Origin: Pomphorhynchus laevis
Lineage: Eukaryota > Acanthocephala > Palaeacanthocephala > Echinorhynchida > Pomphorhynchidae
NCBI GenBank assembly: GCA_012934845.2
Contig: WNNJ02001130.1
Span: forward strand, 1-64,000
Direction of reading: 5' to 3'
DNA length: 64,000 bases
Part shown: positions 35,750 through 47,700 of the stretch, piece by piece
Layout: each line of letters opens with the position of its first letter
How positions within the stretch are numbered: position 1 is the first letter of the stretch
Translations under genes and position numbers: made by a program
Notes under the pieces: model-generated
Seen by the model: only the letters and a program-made list of their open reading frames with translations
What the model was told of the DNA's origin: nothing
Databases searched by the model: none

Positions 35750-36424
35750 ATGCAAGCGAATACGGCTAGTTGCGCAGTCTGTGGCGGATCGTTTCGCCTT
35801 AACGCATCAGGTCATCTTCGGGTACACGGACCTGTTAACTTGCGCTGCTCAGGATCAGGACATCTACCGACAGCCAGCTCTCACAACGTTATCGCATCAA
35901 CTGACACAATACCTGAGTTTTTAGAAGCTAACGAGAACACCTCGAAGACATCGTTTCAGTTTGAAAAGATAGACAGTTCCTGCTGCGAAAATCAAAAGAG
36001 ATCCTTCGAGCTTCTTCATAGGGTTTGGATGGAACCAGTTAACACGATCAAGCACATTCCTTGGAATCTTCGCCGCCGAGTTGCCAATGTTTTTTCCTCT
36101 TTAATTCTAGAGGCATTGTGCTCAAATTCATCCAACGATTGGGAGCGTTTGCTGTGCTTTCCGAAGCTATGCCTACAGACTTCCTCAGGTCGGCACCATG
36201 CCGGAGACAACACTAGATCTAATATCAACGCGCTTATAGACAAATTCGAAAATGGAAGAGAGCGTGATTGCCTTTCCTCTTCGGGGTTTCGATCATCCAG
36301 GAAATTTAGAGGAACTAATGATAAGAAAAATGAATTTATGGAAGTCATCGAATTGGCGAGAAATGGCAATTTCGGAAAGGCAATGCGCCGCCTTACGTCG
36401 AGTAATGCATGCGAATTTTCATAA
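35750..36424 (+). CDS. N-terminal zinc-finger part of LINE protein
   Basis: It begins MQANTASCAVCGGSF, with CAVC ... HLRVHGPVNLRC forming a CCHC finger, expected to bind DNA. This leader (CxxCGxxF, G, LxxHGP, CxGSG) is usual in restriction-like-endonuclease LINEs. The rest is a linker (WDYxRLLxFP-like wording: NDWERLLCFPKLCL). It stops in the linker just before the RT frame, overlapping it out of frame. Confidence 0.7.
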   Translation: MQANTASCAVCGGSFRLNASGHLRVHGPVNLRCSGSGHLPTASSHNVIASTDTIPEFLEANENTSKTSFQFEKIDSSCCENQKRSFELLHRVWMEPVNTIKHIPWNLRRRVANVFSSLILEALCSNSSNDWERLLCFPKLCLQTSSGRHHAGDNTRSNINALIDKFENGRERDCLSSSGFRSSRKFRGTNDKKNEFMEVIELARNGNFGKAMRRLTSSNACEFS

Positions 36425-36427
36425 TCT

Positions 36428-37855
36428 TTGCGTGGTAAACTGACAGAGCTACACCCCTTACATGATGTTCTCCAAAGTCCTGGACAGCCATCTTTGAATA
36501 CCCCCTTGTCGGTTGACTCAGACATAGTTGAGGCCGCAGTATCATCATTCCCATCCTCTTCCTCTCCTGGCTGTTTAGGTTTGAGGGCAGAACATATTCG
36601 AGATATGCTGTCGGTAGATCACGGGGTTTTGCTTCAACGCCTAACATCACTAGTCAACAACATGATCGCTGGTACTCTCCCGAACGACCTCGTGCCCTTT
36701 GTCGCCGGTGCTAATCTCATGGCATTAAACAAACCAGATGGAGGGATCCGCCCCATTGCCATTGGGGAGACATTACGTCGTCTTTGCGCTAAGTGTATTT
36801 GCTCCAAACTTCGACAGCGATTTGCCGAATCCCTCCATCCGCACCAGCTCGGTGTAGCGACGCCAAACGGAATGGAACAGATAGTACATCAAGCACGTCG
36901 GCTACAACAACTTCATGATCAAGATGTTAATTGGGTTTGGGCTAAAATCGACTTGGCTAATGCTTTTAACACGCTGAACCGGAATTCCTTCGTCAACGCG
37001 ATCAGTAAGAATTTTCCAGAAATTAGTCGATGGACATCATGGTGCTACGGCACTACCTCGAGCCTTCGGTTCGGTAGCCTGAAACCTCTTCAGTCTCGAA
37101 GGAGGGTACAACAAGGAGATTCTCTTGGTCCAGTTCTATTTTGCCTGGCGATTGATCCGATTGTGGTCCAGATATCGGAGATTGAAGGTATCAGCTTAAA
37201 TAGGTGGTACCTCGACGACGGAATAATCGGCAATACTCCTGTTGCGGTGGGCGAGGCTCTGGCTCGTCTTGCTGCTAATTTTCCTGCGATTGGACTGTCT
37301 ATTAACTGGAAAAAAACCGAAGTAATTGGTAGGGCAGACAAGGTCGACTTGATAAAGAACAGATGCCCATGGATCACATTGGTCAACACCACAAAAAACT
37401 TTACAATTCTTGGAAGTCCCATCGGGTCTAAGGAACATTGTTCGGGATACCTTGTCGATGTTGTTCTACCATCCCTGCGTCAAACTCTGGACTCGCTCGA
37501 AAATCTCCCTAACCCACAAGTTGCTTTCATCCTGCTTCGTAGCTGCGCATTCGCTCCACGGGTAAACCATTTAATGCGCACTATAGACCCCGCCTTCGCC
37601 GAAGAGTTTTTCCGTTTGTTCGACCGCTTGATATTGAAGTGTTTTAGCAATATCACTTCTATTCAACCCGATAAGTGGGCGTGGATGCAAGCTTGCTTAC
37701 CGCTGAAGATGGGAGGACTGGGCCTTCGAAGATGCTTCCAACACTCTCAGGCAGCCTTCCTGTCCAGTGCAGACACTGTCGCTAGCCAATTAAATCTTCA
37801 CACTTACACTTTCCCTGGGTACGAATTCGTTAAATCTATTATTCGCAAAATGTAG
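36428..37855 (+). CDS. Reverse transcriptase part of LINE protein
   Basis: RT blocks in order: LNKPDGGIRPIAIGETLRRL (about residues 98-117), HPHQLGVATPNGMEQ, VWAKIDLANAFNTLNR (first catalytic Asp), RRRVQQGDSLGPVLF, then SLNRWYLDDGIIGN (a YLDD box) and LSINWKKTEVIG. Downstream are ILGSPIGSKEHCSGYL and a thumb region that ends MGGLGLRRCFQHSQAAFLSS. The motif residues visible here look intact. The frame ends by a stop just before the nuclease part. Confidence 0.85.
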   Translation: MRGKLTELHPLHDVLQSPGQPSLNTPLSVDSDIVEAAVSSFPSSSSPGCLGLRAEHIRDMLSVDHGVLLQRLTSLVNNMIAGTLPNDLVPFVAGANLMALNKPDGGIRPIAIGETLRRLCAKCICSKLRQRFAESLHPHQLGVATPNGMEQIVHQARRLQQLHDQDVNWVWAKIDLANAFNTLNRNSFVNAISKNFPEISRWTSWCYGTTSSLRFGSLKPLQSRRRVQQGDSLGPVLFCLAIDPIVVQISEIEGISLNRWYLDDGIIGNTPVAVGEALARLAANFPAIGLSINWKKTEVIGRADKVDLIKNRCPWITLVNTTKNFTILGSPIGSKEHCSGYLVDVVLPSLRQTLDSLENLPNPQVAFILLRSCAFAPRVNHLMRTIDPAFAEEFFRLFDRLILKCFSNITSIQPDKWAWMQACLPLKMGGLGLRRCFQHSQAAFLSSADTVASQLNLHTYTFPGYEFVKSIIRKM

Positions 37856-37902
37856 GCAATCTGCAAACAAATCAACGAGGATTAGCTTGTCACATTGACG
37901 AA

Positions 37903-38850
37903 GTGTCGCGCAGCAGGCTATTAGAGAATGCCGATCGCTTCAATACTGCCCGATTATTGGCAGTTTCATGCCCACACGCGTGTGCTTGGTTACAGGCCGT
38001 CCCTAGCAAAGCCACACATATGAACTTGGCACCAAATGAATTCGTTGTGCTACTACGTCTTTGGTTAGGGTTGTCTCTCTGGAACAGTGATTATCGATGC
38101 AGACGCTGCCTTAGGATGGCAGACAAATTCGGCTTCCACGCCTTAACATGTCAGTTTGGAGGCCACCCTGGAATTCGACATGATAGCTTGAGGGATGCAG
38201 TCTTTCAAGCAGCGGTTTCCGCTGGATTGAGGGTGGCAAAGGAGGTACCCAACCTTGTTCGTGGTTTGTGAGAGAGACCGGCGGACATTCTATTTTATAA
38301 AGACCCTACTTTAGCAGTTGATTTTGCCGTAACTAACCCAGAACAAAATGCTTATATTTCCATGGCTTCTGAGATCCCTGGCTATGCCGCAAGCAAGTAT
38401 GCCACCTGTGTCAAGGAAAGGAAATATAAACGCAAATTAGAGGAGAATGGATACAGTTTTACGGCAGCAGTTGTTGAAACTTACGAAGGATGGAACACCC
38501 AAGGGGAAAAGCTAATTCGTTTCATTGCTCGTTCTATGTCATGTAAAAACGGTACCCCTTATTGCAGCACAGCGGGTCAGTTATTTTAGCGCGTGTCCGT
38601 CGCACTGATGAGAGGAAATGCTAAAGCGATCCTCAAAAGTCTTGACGAGATGGGCCAACCCTTACTAGAGAAAAGTCTTGGATTTTGTGACGACCCATCT
38701 CCGCGACTCTTTTCTTTGAGCAACCTTGCACAGCCCGAGGCCCAGTCAGTTGAGATAGTTCATGACTCCAATATTCGGTCAGCTTCCGTCGTCAAAGGCG
38801 ACCATTCTGAGGTTGACATGCCTGTCCTGCAACTCATGTCTCCACGACGA
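37903..38850 (+). CDS. Zinc knuckle and restriction-like endonuclease part of LINE protein
   Basis: CRRCLRMADKFGFHALTC is the C-x2-C-x9-H-x3-C knuckle found just before the nuclease in R2-like LINEs, followed by GIRHDSLRD. Across a stop near 38,270 the nuclease wording continues with RPADILFYKDP and AVDFAVTNPEQ, then SKYATCVKERKYKRK (likely PD..D..K core). The tail reads FTAAVVETYEGWNTQ, RFIARSM, RVSVALMRGNAKAIL. It would cut target DNA for priming. Confidence 0.7.
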
Positions 38851-38859
38851 CCTTCGGCA

Positions 38860-40392
38860 TATCACTCAACATCTAAACAATCAAATAATGCTTCTTTGTC
38901 ACTTCAGCAATCACCAACAATTAAGGAGGGGTTGATATCGCTTCAACCGAATATTGATCAACATACCTATGGAACTGCAACATTATCCAGATTACCACTT
39001 GAACCATTTTTGAACCTTCCATTTGGAAATTCAAATTGTACTGAAATACAACAAAATATTTTTGGCACTATTAAGACTAATCCACATGCAATTCAAAACC
39101 TTCTAAGAAATAATTTGGCTTAAGGACTTATGAGTAATCATGCATTGCTTAGTTCAATTAAGCTTAACAATCCACAAATGCAAAGAGTGAGGGAGCAGAA
39201 CCATGAGGCTTCACAATTGGTTAACAATCCTGATTTAATGTGTCAAACAATGGAAATGATTCGTATTCCTACAACTATACAGGAAATTACGAGAAATCAT
39301 GATAGAGCACTGATTAATCTTGAGAGTTTACCGAGCGGATATAATGTTTGACAGATAATTTATCGCGATTTTCAAGAACCAATGCTTAATGTGGCACATG
39401 AGCAGTTTGGCGATAACCCTCTGAATACTAATTCTAGCTCATCTAGTACAGCTAACACTAGTCAAGTAGGAACTGAAAATACAAACCTCCTGCCAAACCC
39501 GGGGGCATCTCAGAATACTACATTTCAAATCGATTCGTCTAGATCATATGTATCCAATTCAAACCGTTTAGAGTCGCCTTTGCAATCTACGTCAAGCGAA
39601 AACACTAATCGGTATTCTACGATGAACCCTCAACAATTATTAGTAGTCGATGCTGAAAATCCTCACATGTTATTCGACATGTTGCGGGCATCCAGTTTTA
39701 ACCCAAATATGGATAATTCTCTCCGCGATCCTGGTATTCTACTTAATCTGCTTAAGATTCTTCTTAATCTGCTGCGTACATATGAATTTATACAGGACGA
39801 AAGATAAAGAGAACAAGTACTACGTGTAATTTATGAGTTTATAAGTCAGTGGCCAATACCTGAAATTCGTGCTCTATGCACAAATACTCAAACATTGAGT
39901 ACGATTGTACAAATTCTACAGAACCTAATTCGTCTTAGGGACGCATCCCTACAAGTATATTCACAGTTGATATCTTCAAATATAAGCGGTCTAGTCGATA
40001 ATCAAATGAATAGTCAACCTACTTCATCTGATGTGGATTCTATTCGATCACCAAGCAATAGACAAACAGCTTATGCAACAACAGTATTTCAAAATTTACA
40101 ATACTCAAATCAAGATTATACTGCTTCGTTGTTTCAACCATTAGATCGTCTTCATCTCCAGCAACATCAGCCGACAAATCAACAACCAAACCAAACTCAA
40201 GAACAACTTTATGCATCCGAACTTGTACACATGCAGACATTGGGATTCCATAGCTGTGATACTAATCTGGAAGCGCTTGCTGCATCCATGGGGAACGCAA
40301 AAATGGCTGTAGAACGTGACGTCACATGTGTGTGCACCCGAATTTCATCCGATGAAGATAACAAAGACGACGTCGAAACAATAGACAAATAA
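38860..40392 (+). pseudogene. UBQLN-like (pseudogene): Ubiquilin processed pseudogene, 5'-truncated
   Basis: The intronless sequence is clearly ubiquilin. It has STI1-type wording [35 protein letters not shown] and [17 protein letters not shown], then FQEPMLNVAHEQFGDNP. Second-half STI1 wording follows (PEIRALCTNTQTLSTIVQI), and a C-terminal UBA domain with VHMQTLGFHSCDTNLEALAA at about 40,227-40,287. Ubiquilins carry ubiquitinated proteins to the proteasome. The N-terminal ubiquitin-like domain is missing. In-frame stops occur at 39,121 (TAA where Gln is expected), 39,349 (TGA where Arg is expected) and 39,805, each in keeping with C-to-T decay at least for the first two. AATAAA signals follow near 40,503 and 40,552; no long poly(A) is left. 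Not a working gene. Confidence 0.88.
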
Positions 40393-40684
40393 ATCCAAAC
40401 GTTATCCGAAGATGCTAGCTTAAATATGATATGTTACTGCGACAATATTACAAAGATTATTTAATTAATGTAAATTGTATAAAGATATGAAATTAATAAT
40501 TTAATAAAATAATGATCTAATTTATTGATAATTCATTTTAATTATTCAAAACAATAAAGAAGCAAAAGAATTTATTTTTATAATTTAATATGATTTTATA
40601 TTATAATAATATTATAATTTAAAATATAATAATATTATTTTATTCAATATAATCTAATAATCTTATAATTTTCAAAATTTAAGA

Positions 40685-41340
40685 AATATTGTAGGGTAAT
40701 CGAAATTAATACTGGTATAAAACACTATTTCAGTATGAATTCTACAAAAGAATTTTTAGAAAACACAACAGGAACACTTAAGATTTTAGTACCCTTCATA
40801 CAAATTTAGATTTAGAAGATATTAAAAGAGCATTAGAAAAATTCATTTACCGCTATATTCGGAAAAAATATGTTATAATAATTATAACGCATATCTAACA
40901 AAAATTAAACCATCAAGTAAATATAAATATATGGATAAAATTGAATTAATAGAATCCTTAAATATTTTGATAAATCAAAATTATTTAAAAGTAGGGACAT
41001 ATATATTTAGACAAGTAAAGGGTGTTCAAATGGGTGGTAATAGTAGCCCAATTATAGCTGACTTGTTTTTAAGCTTTATCGAATATGAATTTTTCATAAC
41101 TGTGTAAAAAATAAATCTAAATTATATAAATATATGAAATATATGTTTCGAATTGCCATATTATGTAAATAATTGTGTATAGTTTATTATGATCCATTGT
41201 TGTTTAAAAATTATTTGTGCTGGATAAAAAATGAAAAGATTTGTTTGACAGTTGGCTTATATCAAGGAGTAGTAGCCGAAACATGATAACACACACTTCT
41301 TCTTGATGACCTATAATCCTTATTCTGATATATCGTCTAT
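40685..41340 (+). mobile_element. Naiad-type Penelope relic, 5'-truncated
   Basis: It starts at wording equal to KVIEINTGIKHYFS of the intact protein and runs to MKYMFR (41,150), with internal loss of bases and stops. A decayed 3' UTR with CCGAAACATGATAAC and TTGATGACC follows (about 41,265-41,340). Confidence 0.75.
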
Positions 41341-41514
41341 TATTCATATAAATAATAAATAATTATATAAGATTTTATTTAATTTGTATTTATATAAAGT
41401 TGCAATTTAAAAATGAAATTTAAAATAAAAATAAATTTTTATAAATTGACCTAAGTATTTATCTTTATTTTATTATCAATATATTATAAAATACTTAGAT
41501 TAAGTTAGCTAATG

Positions 41515-41645
41515 TGATTTCCCCATGGAAATTACATCATTAGCATGCATTTGGCCAATAGTTGCCGAAACCTGATAGCATAATAGTTCAGATGACATTT
41601 TATCGTAATTCTGTTACTACGTATATTATTTAATTATTAATTCAT
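41515..41645 (+). mobile_element. Naiad-type Penelope 3' UTR scrap
   Basis: It contains GGAAATTACATCATTAGCAT, TTTGGCC and GCCGAAACCTGATAGCAT, as in the 3' UTR at 10,880-10,990. No coding part is attached. Confidence 0.65.
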
Positions 41646-41844
41646 AAAATATTAATTTAAGTTAGTTAGGGAAATTAGTTTCAATTTTATCATTGTAAGA
41701 ATTGAATTTTAAAAATTATTACCCTATATATAAATTATCAAATCCCAAATTTGAATATTTTTTAATATTTAGAAATAGCGCAATATACTTTTAGTATGTA
41801 TACTGATCTGAATTATAAAAATGAGGTTTTTACTAGAAACTAAT

Positions 41845-41999
41845 ATCGTCATTTAAAGATGACACTATTTTATGATGTACCTCATTTAAAGATTTACGTT
41901 ATTTAAAGATTTACGTTATGTGAAGATTTACGTCATTTAAATATGTCCGTCATTCAAAGATGTCCGTAATTTAAAGATATCCGTCAGTTAAAGATGTAT
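41845..41999. repeat. Degenerate ~17-bp tandem repeat (CGTCATTTAAAGATGT)
   Basis: About eight diverged copies of (T)CGTCATTTAAAGATGTC in direct order. Confidence 0.7.
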
Positions 42000-42220
42000 T
42001 TTGTTGATTATTATATACAAATTTATATTATTGCACTGTAAATTAAATATTTTTTTCGTTCAACTTGACATGTTCACAAAAATACTTTCAAATTGTCAAT
42101 ACTCAAATCTTTTATTTTTTAGTTTTCTAAGATTATGTTAATATAATGTTAATATATTTATTATAAATTAATTATTTAAAATAATTATCATATATGTTAT
42201 ATATTCTTTATCTTTTGTAG

Positions 42221-42289
42221 GCAAATAGATTATAACATTAGCTTTGCGATGTTTGATCTTATAAACACTTCTGCATTACCTCAAGTGAT
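42221..42289 (+). CDS. Probable LRR exon 12 (69 bp)
   Basis: TTTTGTAG acceptor and GTAAGT donor, phase 2. It begins QIDYNISF and ends SALPQVM: hydrophobic at 2, N at 5. It is the only LRR exon seen between 22.4 and 55.5 kb. Confidence 0.55.
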
Positions 42290-42771
42290 GTAAGTACATT
42301 TTATTTAATATTTTACAGTATATATTTAAAGCATGTACCACAACTTAACATTTACAAATGATATTTGTCAATTGTGTTTTTCTTCACTTTCTATAATTAC
42401 TTTTTACGATAGTAAATCGTATTTAAACAAATTGAGACTGTTGTCACATGGCTCTGGCTAAGATAGTTTCCATCCATTTTATTATTGTTATTTTTGTAAT
42501 TTGTAAAATAAAGACAAAAATATTGTATATTTCTTAACTTCTATTTCCATAATTTATCATTTCTTAATTAATTAATTTTTAATTAATTTTTAATTAATTT
42601 ATTTATATTTCTATAATTAACTATATTTTTTAAGGAAATAAAAATTATAAATGAATAAATATTAATGAATATAATGATTCTTTTTAAGGAATACATCTTC
42701 CGCTTAAATATATTTATTTAATTTATGAACAATAATGGTCTCAATTGTGAATATTGCATACACGTGCTGCT

Positions 42772-42967
42772 ATTCTTAATTGGTCGGTTTGATATTATCC
42801 TCGTGTGGTTGTTCGAATCCTATCAGCATCACTGTACACTACAATCAGCGTGGGTAGGCGTGGACTTACTGCTGATGAGGTCCACCCACGCTGATTGTAG
42901 TGTACAGTGATGATGATAGGATTCAAACAACCACATGAGGATAATATCAAACCGACTAATTAAGAAT
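42772..42967. repeat. Long foldback (palindromic) repeat, arms about 90 bp
   Basis: The left arm (ATTCTTAATTGGTCGGTTTG at 42,772 onward) is repeated in reverse complement up to 42,967, with few mismatches. The tip contains GTGGAC, TTACTGCTGATGAG, GTCCAC. A diverged half copy is at 22.69-22.80 kb. It could be a foldback/MITE-like element. Confidence 0.85.
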
Positions 42968-43643
42968 GGTCTCAATGTTTAAGAATTTTAAAAATTACTT
43001 TTCTTTCTACGTCCGTAGTGTTATTAAATATTTTTTTATGCTTGAGTAAATAAATATAAGGTGAGTTCTAAATAATGTAATCTTAAACGGTATTTATTTC
43101 ATTCGTTTCATTCATTTCATTTTCACAAAGAAATTTTTACGAACACATACATTAAATTATACCCAAATGAACGTTTCTGTTATTTCACATGTGTTAGTTT
43201 TGCAGATATTCGTAAGGATTTATGAAATATCCATTTTTGTAACTTATTGGAGTAAACATTTTGTAAGGTATTTTCTAGATTATACGTACAATTTAATGAT
43301 ATCCGACTTTCTCTTCAAATGTTTGTTAACATCTTAGTCCTAAGTCAGCGTGTACAATCACTGTGCTCTGCGTTTTGCATATTAAGGCAAGTATTTACCG
43401 GATAGAAACACAGCTGTCCTAACCAAAATCTTTGAATAAAATGTTTGAATAATTTGTCTTTGACTACAAAAATACTGTGTACAGTACGTAAAATATGAAA
43501 TTCAAACCCTAAATATTTTTAGTGATTGATAATTTTTGACAATTAGCCTTGATTAAGAGCATTAAAAATGTTAATGTTAACCTATTCGACATTCCTTTGT
43601 TTCCTCAAGGACATCAAAAATAGCAATATTAAAATATGTTTTC

Positions 43644-44352
43644 GATTAGTTGATTGACTTAAATTGTGATTAAATGGTAGTGATTTATTAAGGTAAATAA
43701 AAACTTTTTTGTTGACCCCTTTCCTTCGAAATATAAACAAAATATTGTTAATATTTCGACATTCAAAATATTAATATTAAGATTATTATATTAATATTAT
43801 CATATTCATTAATATTATAAAATATTAATGAAGAGTGGTCAAGCTTCATCATCGGGCGCCTCTACGTCTTTCGACAACGCGATCTTGTGGCTTTGACGTG
43901 TGCTTACAAAGAAGTCAATTGAGAGTCCATGCTCGAGGTTTGAACCTCGTACATATAGTTTGCAATGCACACGCATTGCAAACGATTAGTTGATTGACTT
44001 AAATTGTGATTAAATAGTGGTGATTGATTTAGGTCAATAAATTTTTTTGCTGACCACTTTCCTTTGAAATATTAACAAAATATTGTTAATATTTCGACAT
44101 TCAAAATATTATAAAATATTAATGAATATTATCATATTCATTAATATTATTAAATATTAATGAATATAATCATATTCATTAATATTATAAAATATTAATG
44201 AAGACTGTTCCCGCTTTATTATCGGGTGCCTCTACGTATTTCGACAACGCGATATTGCGGCTTTGGCGTGTGCATACAGATAAGTCAATTGATAGTCCAT
44301 GCTGGAGGTTTGAACCCCATACATAGAGTTTGCAATGCACACGCTTTCCTCA
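43644..44352. repeat. Direct repeat, two ~340-bp copies
   Basis: Copies at 43,644-43,983 and 43,984-44,352 both begin GATTAGTTGATTGACTTAAA and end GTTTGCAATGCACACGC. Each has a T-arm-like hairpin (CGAGGTTTGAACCTCG in the first). Diverged relatives of the start region are at 49.23-49.38 kb, so it is a dispersed family. Confidence 0.8.
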
Positions 44353-44499
44353 TTCAGCCTCGCGGGGCCGAAAGGTGAGGCGTGTGCATTAATATTAATA
44401 AATATTATCATATTTATTAATATTATAAAAGATTGATATAAATGCTAATATTTTACATTCTAAATGATTAAGTTTGATTATCAATATAGATAAGATATA

Positions 44500-44774
44500 A
44501 ATAATTATGATATTAAATGTTAAATGAATGGAAAAACGACAATTTATTCTATAAAAAGATTCAGTTCAATATTTCGATTGGTGTTGCTATCATCAAAAAC
44601 CTTACTTAAACCTTAATTAAATCTTTGGTTTCCATAGAAGTATATGAAAGATGTAAACTTTACTGAATTTTTAAATAGATACAAAACCAAAAAATATAAA
44701 TTAAATGGTCAAGTTCAATATTTCAAAAATCAGTTTAACATTTCAGTAGCTGCTGCTATCATCATGAACTACTA
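44500..44774. repeat. Dispersed repeat with GCTGCTATCATCAT blocks (left of pogo-like element)
   Basis: It contains AAACGACAATTTATTC-like and TTCAATATTTC stretches and GCTGCTGCTATCATCATGAA, repeated in both orientations. It continues on the far side of the transposon at 47,944-48,245, so the transposon split it. Related copies lie near 48.49-48.56 and 63.3-63.65 kb. Confidence 0.65.
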
Positions 44775-47700
44775 CTGTCTTCCCTCGATTATAAGACACT
44801 AAAAAACGATTTTCACCATTTTTTCAAGATAAAAAATAGGGAAAATTCCTTGAATATAAGACACCGCCCTATATTCGAATAATGGACAGTTTAATAAAAA
44901 AAGACAGAATTAAGGTTTTAATAAATAGAAAACATGCTTAAGTTTTAAGATAGAGTGAGTATCATCTTTTGTATCTTCATGGTCTCCAAAATTATATGTT
45001 TGATCTGCTTTAACTGGATTGAGGCAATAAAAAAGCTTTATATTGAGCTTGTAAGTTTTAGCCGCTTCAAAGACTTCCAATTCTAAACAAGATGTTCCAT
45101 TTACCCTAATTTCTTTCAAATAGGTCTTGTCAAATAAATTTTTTGAATCTACATCACTCTGAATATTGTTTATTATTCTATCGCGGATGTTAAGATGATG
45201 GTTTACTTGATCATATAATATATATGAAATAACCTTAACAAGCTATTTCCGCCCTCTCCAAAAAAAGAATCATTTTCCAAATCTTTATATTCTATTTGAT
45301 CAACTAAGTTTTCATCTTTACTAAATAATAAATTATCAGAATTTACGATTTCCTCCATTAAAAGATATTTTAGCGGAGAATGTAAATCAAAAACATTCAA
45401 TTCTTCTTTTGAAATACCACATATTTTAAAACGTTTTCATCATATCTCGATCAACTGATTTAGAAAAATCGTAACAGATATTAGTTACCATGTTATATGA
45501 TGGTTTTTGTTAGATTCCCTGATTTGGTTTGGTTATTTTCACCTTTCATTGTTATTCTCATCCATTTAGTTAACCTATCTTCGTAAAATTGCTGAAATGG
45601 TATGTTGACCGAAACATCTAGCATCTGCAAAAGAGGAATTATACCTTGTAATATAAAAAATAAAAACATTGCGTTTAATATATCTATTTGCCAACTTTAA
45701 ATGAGCACTAAAGGAATCCATTATAACTAAAACCGTATCTCTTGCGAATCTAGTTTCAGGCAAGATTCGCAATATTAGAATGAAATTTTCCAAAAAGGAT
45801 GAAGCTATATCCTCGCTCCACATTCCTGTTTTATTAACTTCTACAAATCAAATCAGCTAACTGAGTCTACGTATTTAATATAATTATAAAATAAACAAAA
45901 CATAATAATGCTAAATCAAAATTTAATAATTAAATAATAAAATTAATAATTGTTTTTAGATTTTTATAATTTAAATCAAGTTAAAATAAAAAATTGAAAT
46001 TTAAAATAAACGTCATTTTTATTAATTGACTAATAAATAACAGACGTTGTATCAGAATAAGAATTAGAGGTCATCAGGAGGAATTGCTATGCTATCAGGT
46101 TTCGGCCCCTAACTCCTCTACCCAACATAGCAGCGGGGCCAAATACATGCTAATGATGTATTTCCTCTGAAATAACTATCTAGTATCTTATTCTAATACA
46201 AAGTATATTATTTATTATCCATCCATAAAAATTTGCCACTTAAGAGTTTAAATTTATTCTTTATATTATTGTGTTGATTTATATATTTTACTATTTTCTG
46301 CTTGATGTTATTTTTATAGTAACCTAGTTTAAAATATGTATCTATTAAATTATTTAAATGATTTTGAAGAAAGCCAATATCATTACATATTGTTGCAATT
46401 CTTAAAATTTCATTATTTAATGTATTATATTTTATATTATATGGTATGCATGAATGCTCATACAAAAATATGTTTCTTGTAAATTTAAATATGTCATCTT
46501 TACGATATAAATTAATAGTAGTTTTAGTTAATGTTAATTTAATGTTCATATCTAGATATACACCTTCTTTATCATTAATATTGGTTTTGTTAAGAATAAG
46601 GCTTTCTGAATAAATTTGTTCACTAATTGAATAAAAATTATTAGAATTAAATACACATATATCATCAATGTATCGAAACATATATTTCATATATTTATAT
46701 TGTTTAGATTTAGTTTTTACACAGTTATGAACAAATTCATATTCTATAAAGCTTAAAAACAAGTCAGCTATAATTGGGCTACTATTACCACCCATTGGAA
46801 CACCTTTTACTTGTCTAAATATAGATGTCCCTACTTTTAAATAATTTTGATTTATCAAAATATTTAAGGATTCTATTAATTCAATTTTATCCATATATTT
46901 ATATTTATTTGATGGTTTAATTTTTGTTAGATAGGCGTTATAATTATTATAACATATATATGTATATCTTTTTCCGAATACAAGATTAATTAATTTTACT
47001 AACGCTTCTTTAATATCTGCTACATCTAGATTTGTATAAAGCGTACTAAAATCGTATGTATTTATATTTTGAAAATTTATTCCTTTATACATTTTGATTG
47101 ACATATTTTGGTTTCTTCTCTAAATTTGAAAATAAACAATGGCCAGCAATAGAATTACCATCAGCTGAAATAACAGGTGTATATGCAAATCTTGCACGCG
47201 AGATGTTTGCTTTTAATTGTATAACATTTGTTAATCCCTTTAATGTTAAAGTTCGATTTATTCCCTGCCTAAAATATTTTGGTATTTGATCTTTTATGTA
47301 ATATTTTTTATAATCGCCCTTGTTGATTCAATAAGCTCTTTTGTTAAAGCCTTAGCATCATCAAGTAATTTTCTATCAGACGTTTGAACCCTTGAAACCA
47401 AATCTTCCTTTGAAATTTTGCAAATATCCGTTTGAACAATGAAAGCTTTCTAAACGCAACTCTTTGGCGTTGTTTGTTGTTTTAAGTTGAAGATATTTAT
47501 CTTTCACAACAAGTCCCTTGTTATTCATACAGTAGACACAATATATAAGTTTAGCGTCTTGTTCTTCATAGGGTCCCACCACTGACTCTTCTTCCACGAC
47601 CAACTCTTCTGGTCGAAGCAATAGATTTGTTTGAGTTAAACAAAATTGCATTGTATTCTCTCTTTTTCTCGAGCCAACTATGTAACATATAGGAGATTCC

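Larger units (their letters stand above)
35700..38850 (+). mobile_element. Restriction-like-endonuclease LINE, near full length
   Basis: The three protein regions in order are an N-terminal zinc finger, reverse transcriptase, and Cys/His knuckle plus nuclease. They occupy successive frames from 35,750 to about 38,850, with breaks near 36,425, 37,855 and 38,270. It is the most complete of three such LINE copies in the window (others at 11.2-12.6 and 23.8-24.1 kb). Clade (R2-, NeSL- or Utopia-like) is not resolved. Confidence 0.8.

Noticed and set aside
41670-41710. EISFNFII wording after a TTAG, like an LRR exon start
   Set aside because: Runs into a stop after 13 codons with no donor; at most a dead exon.
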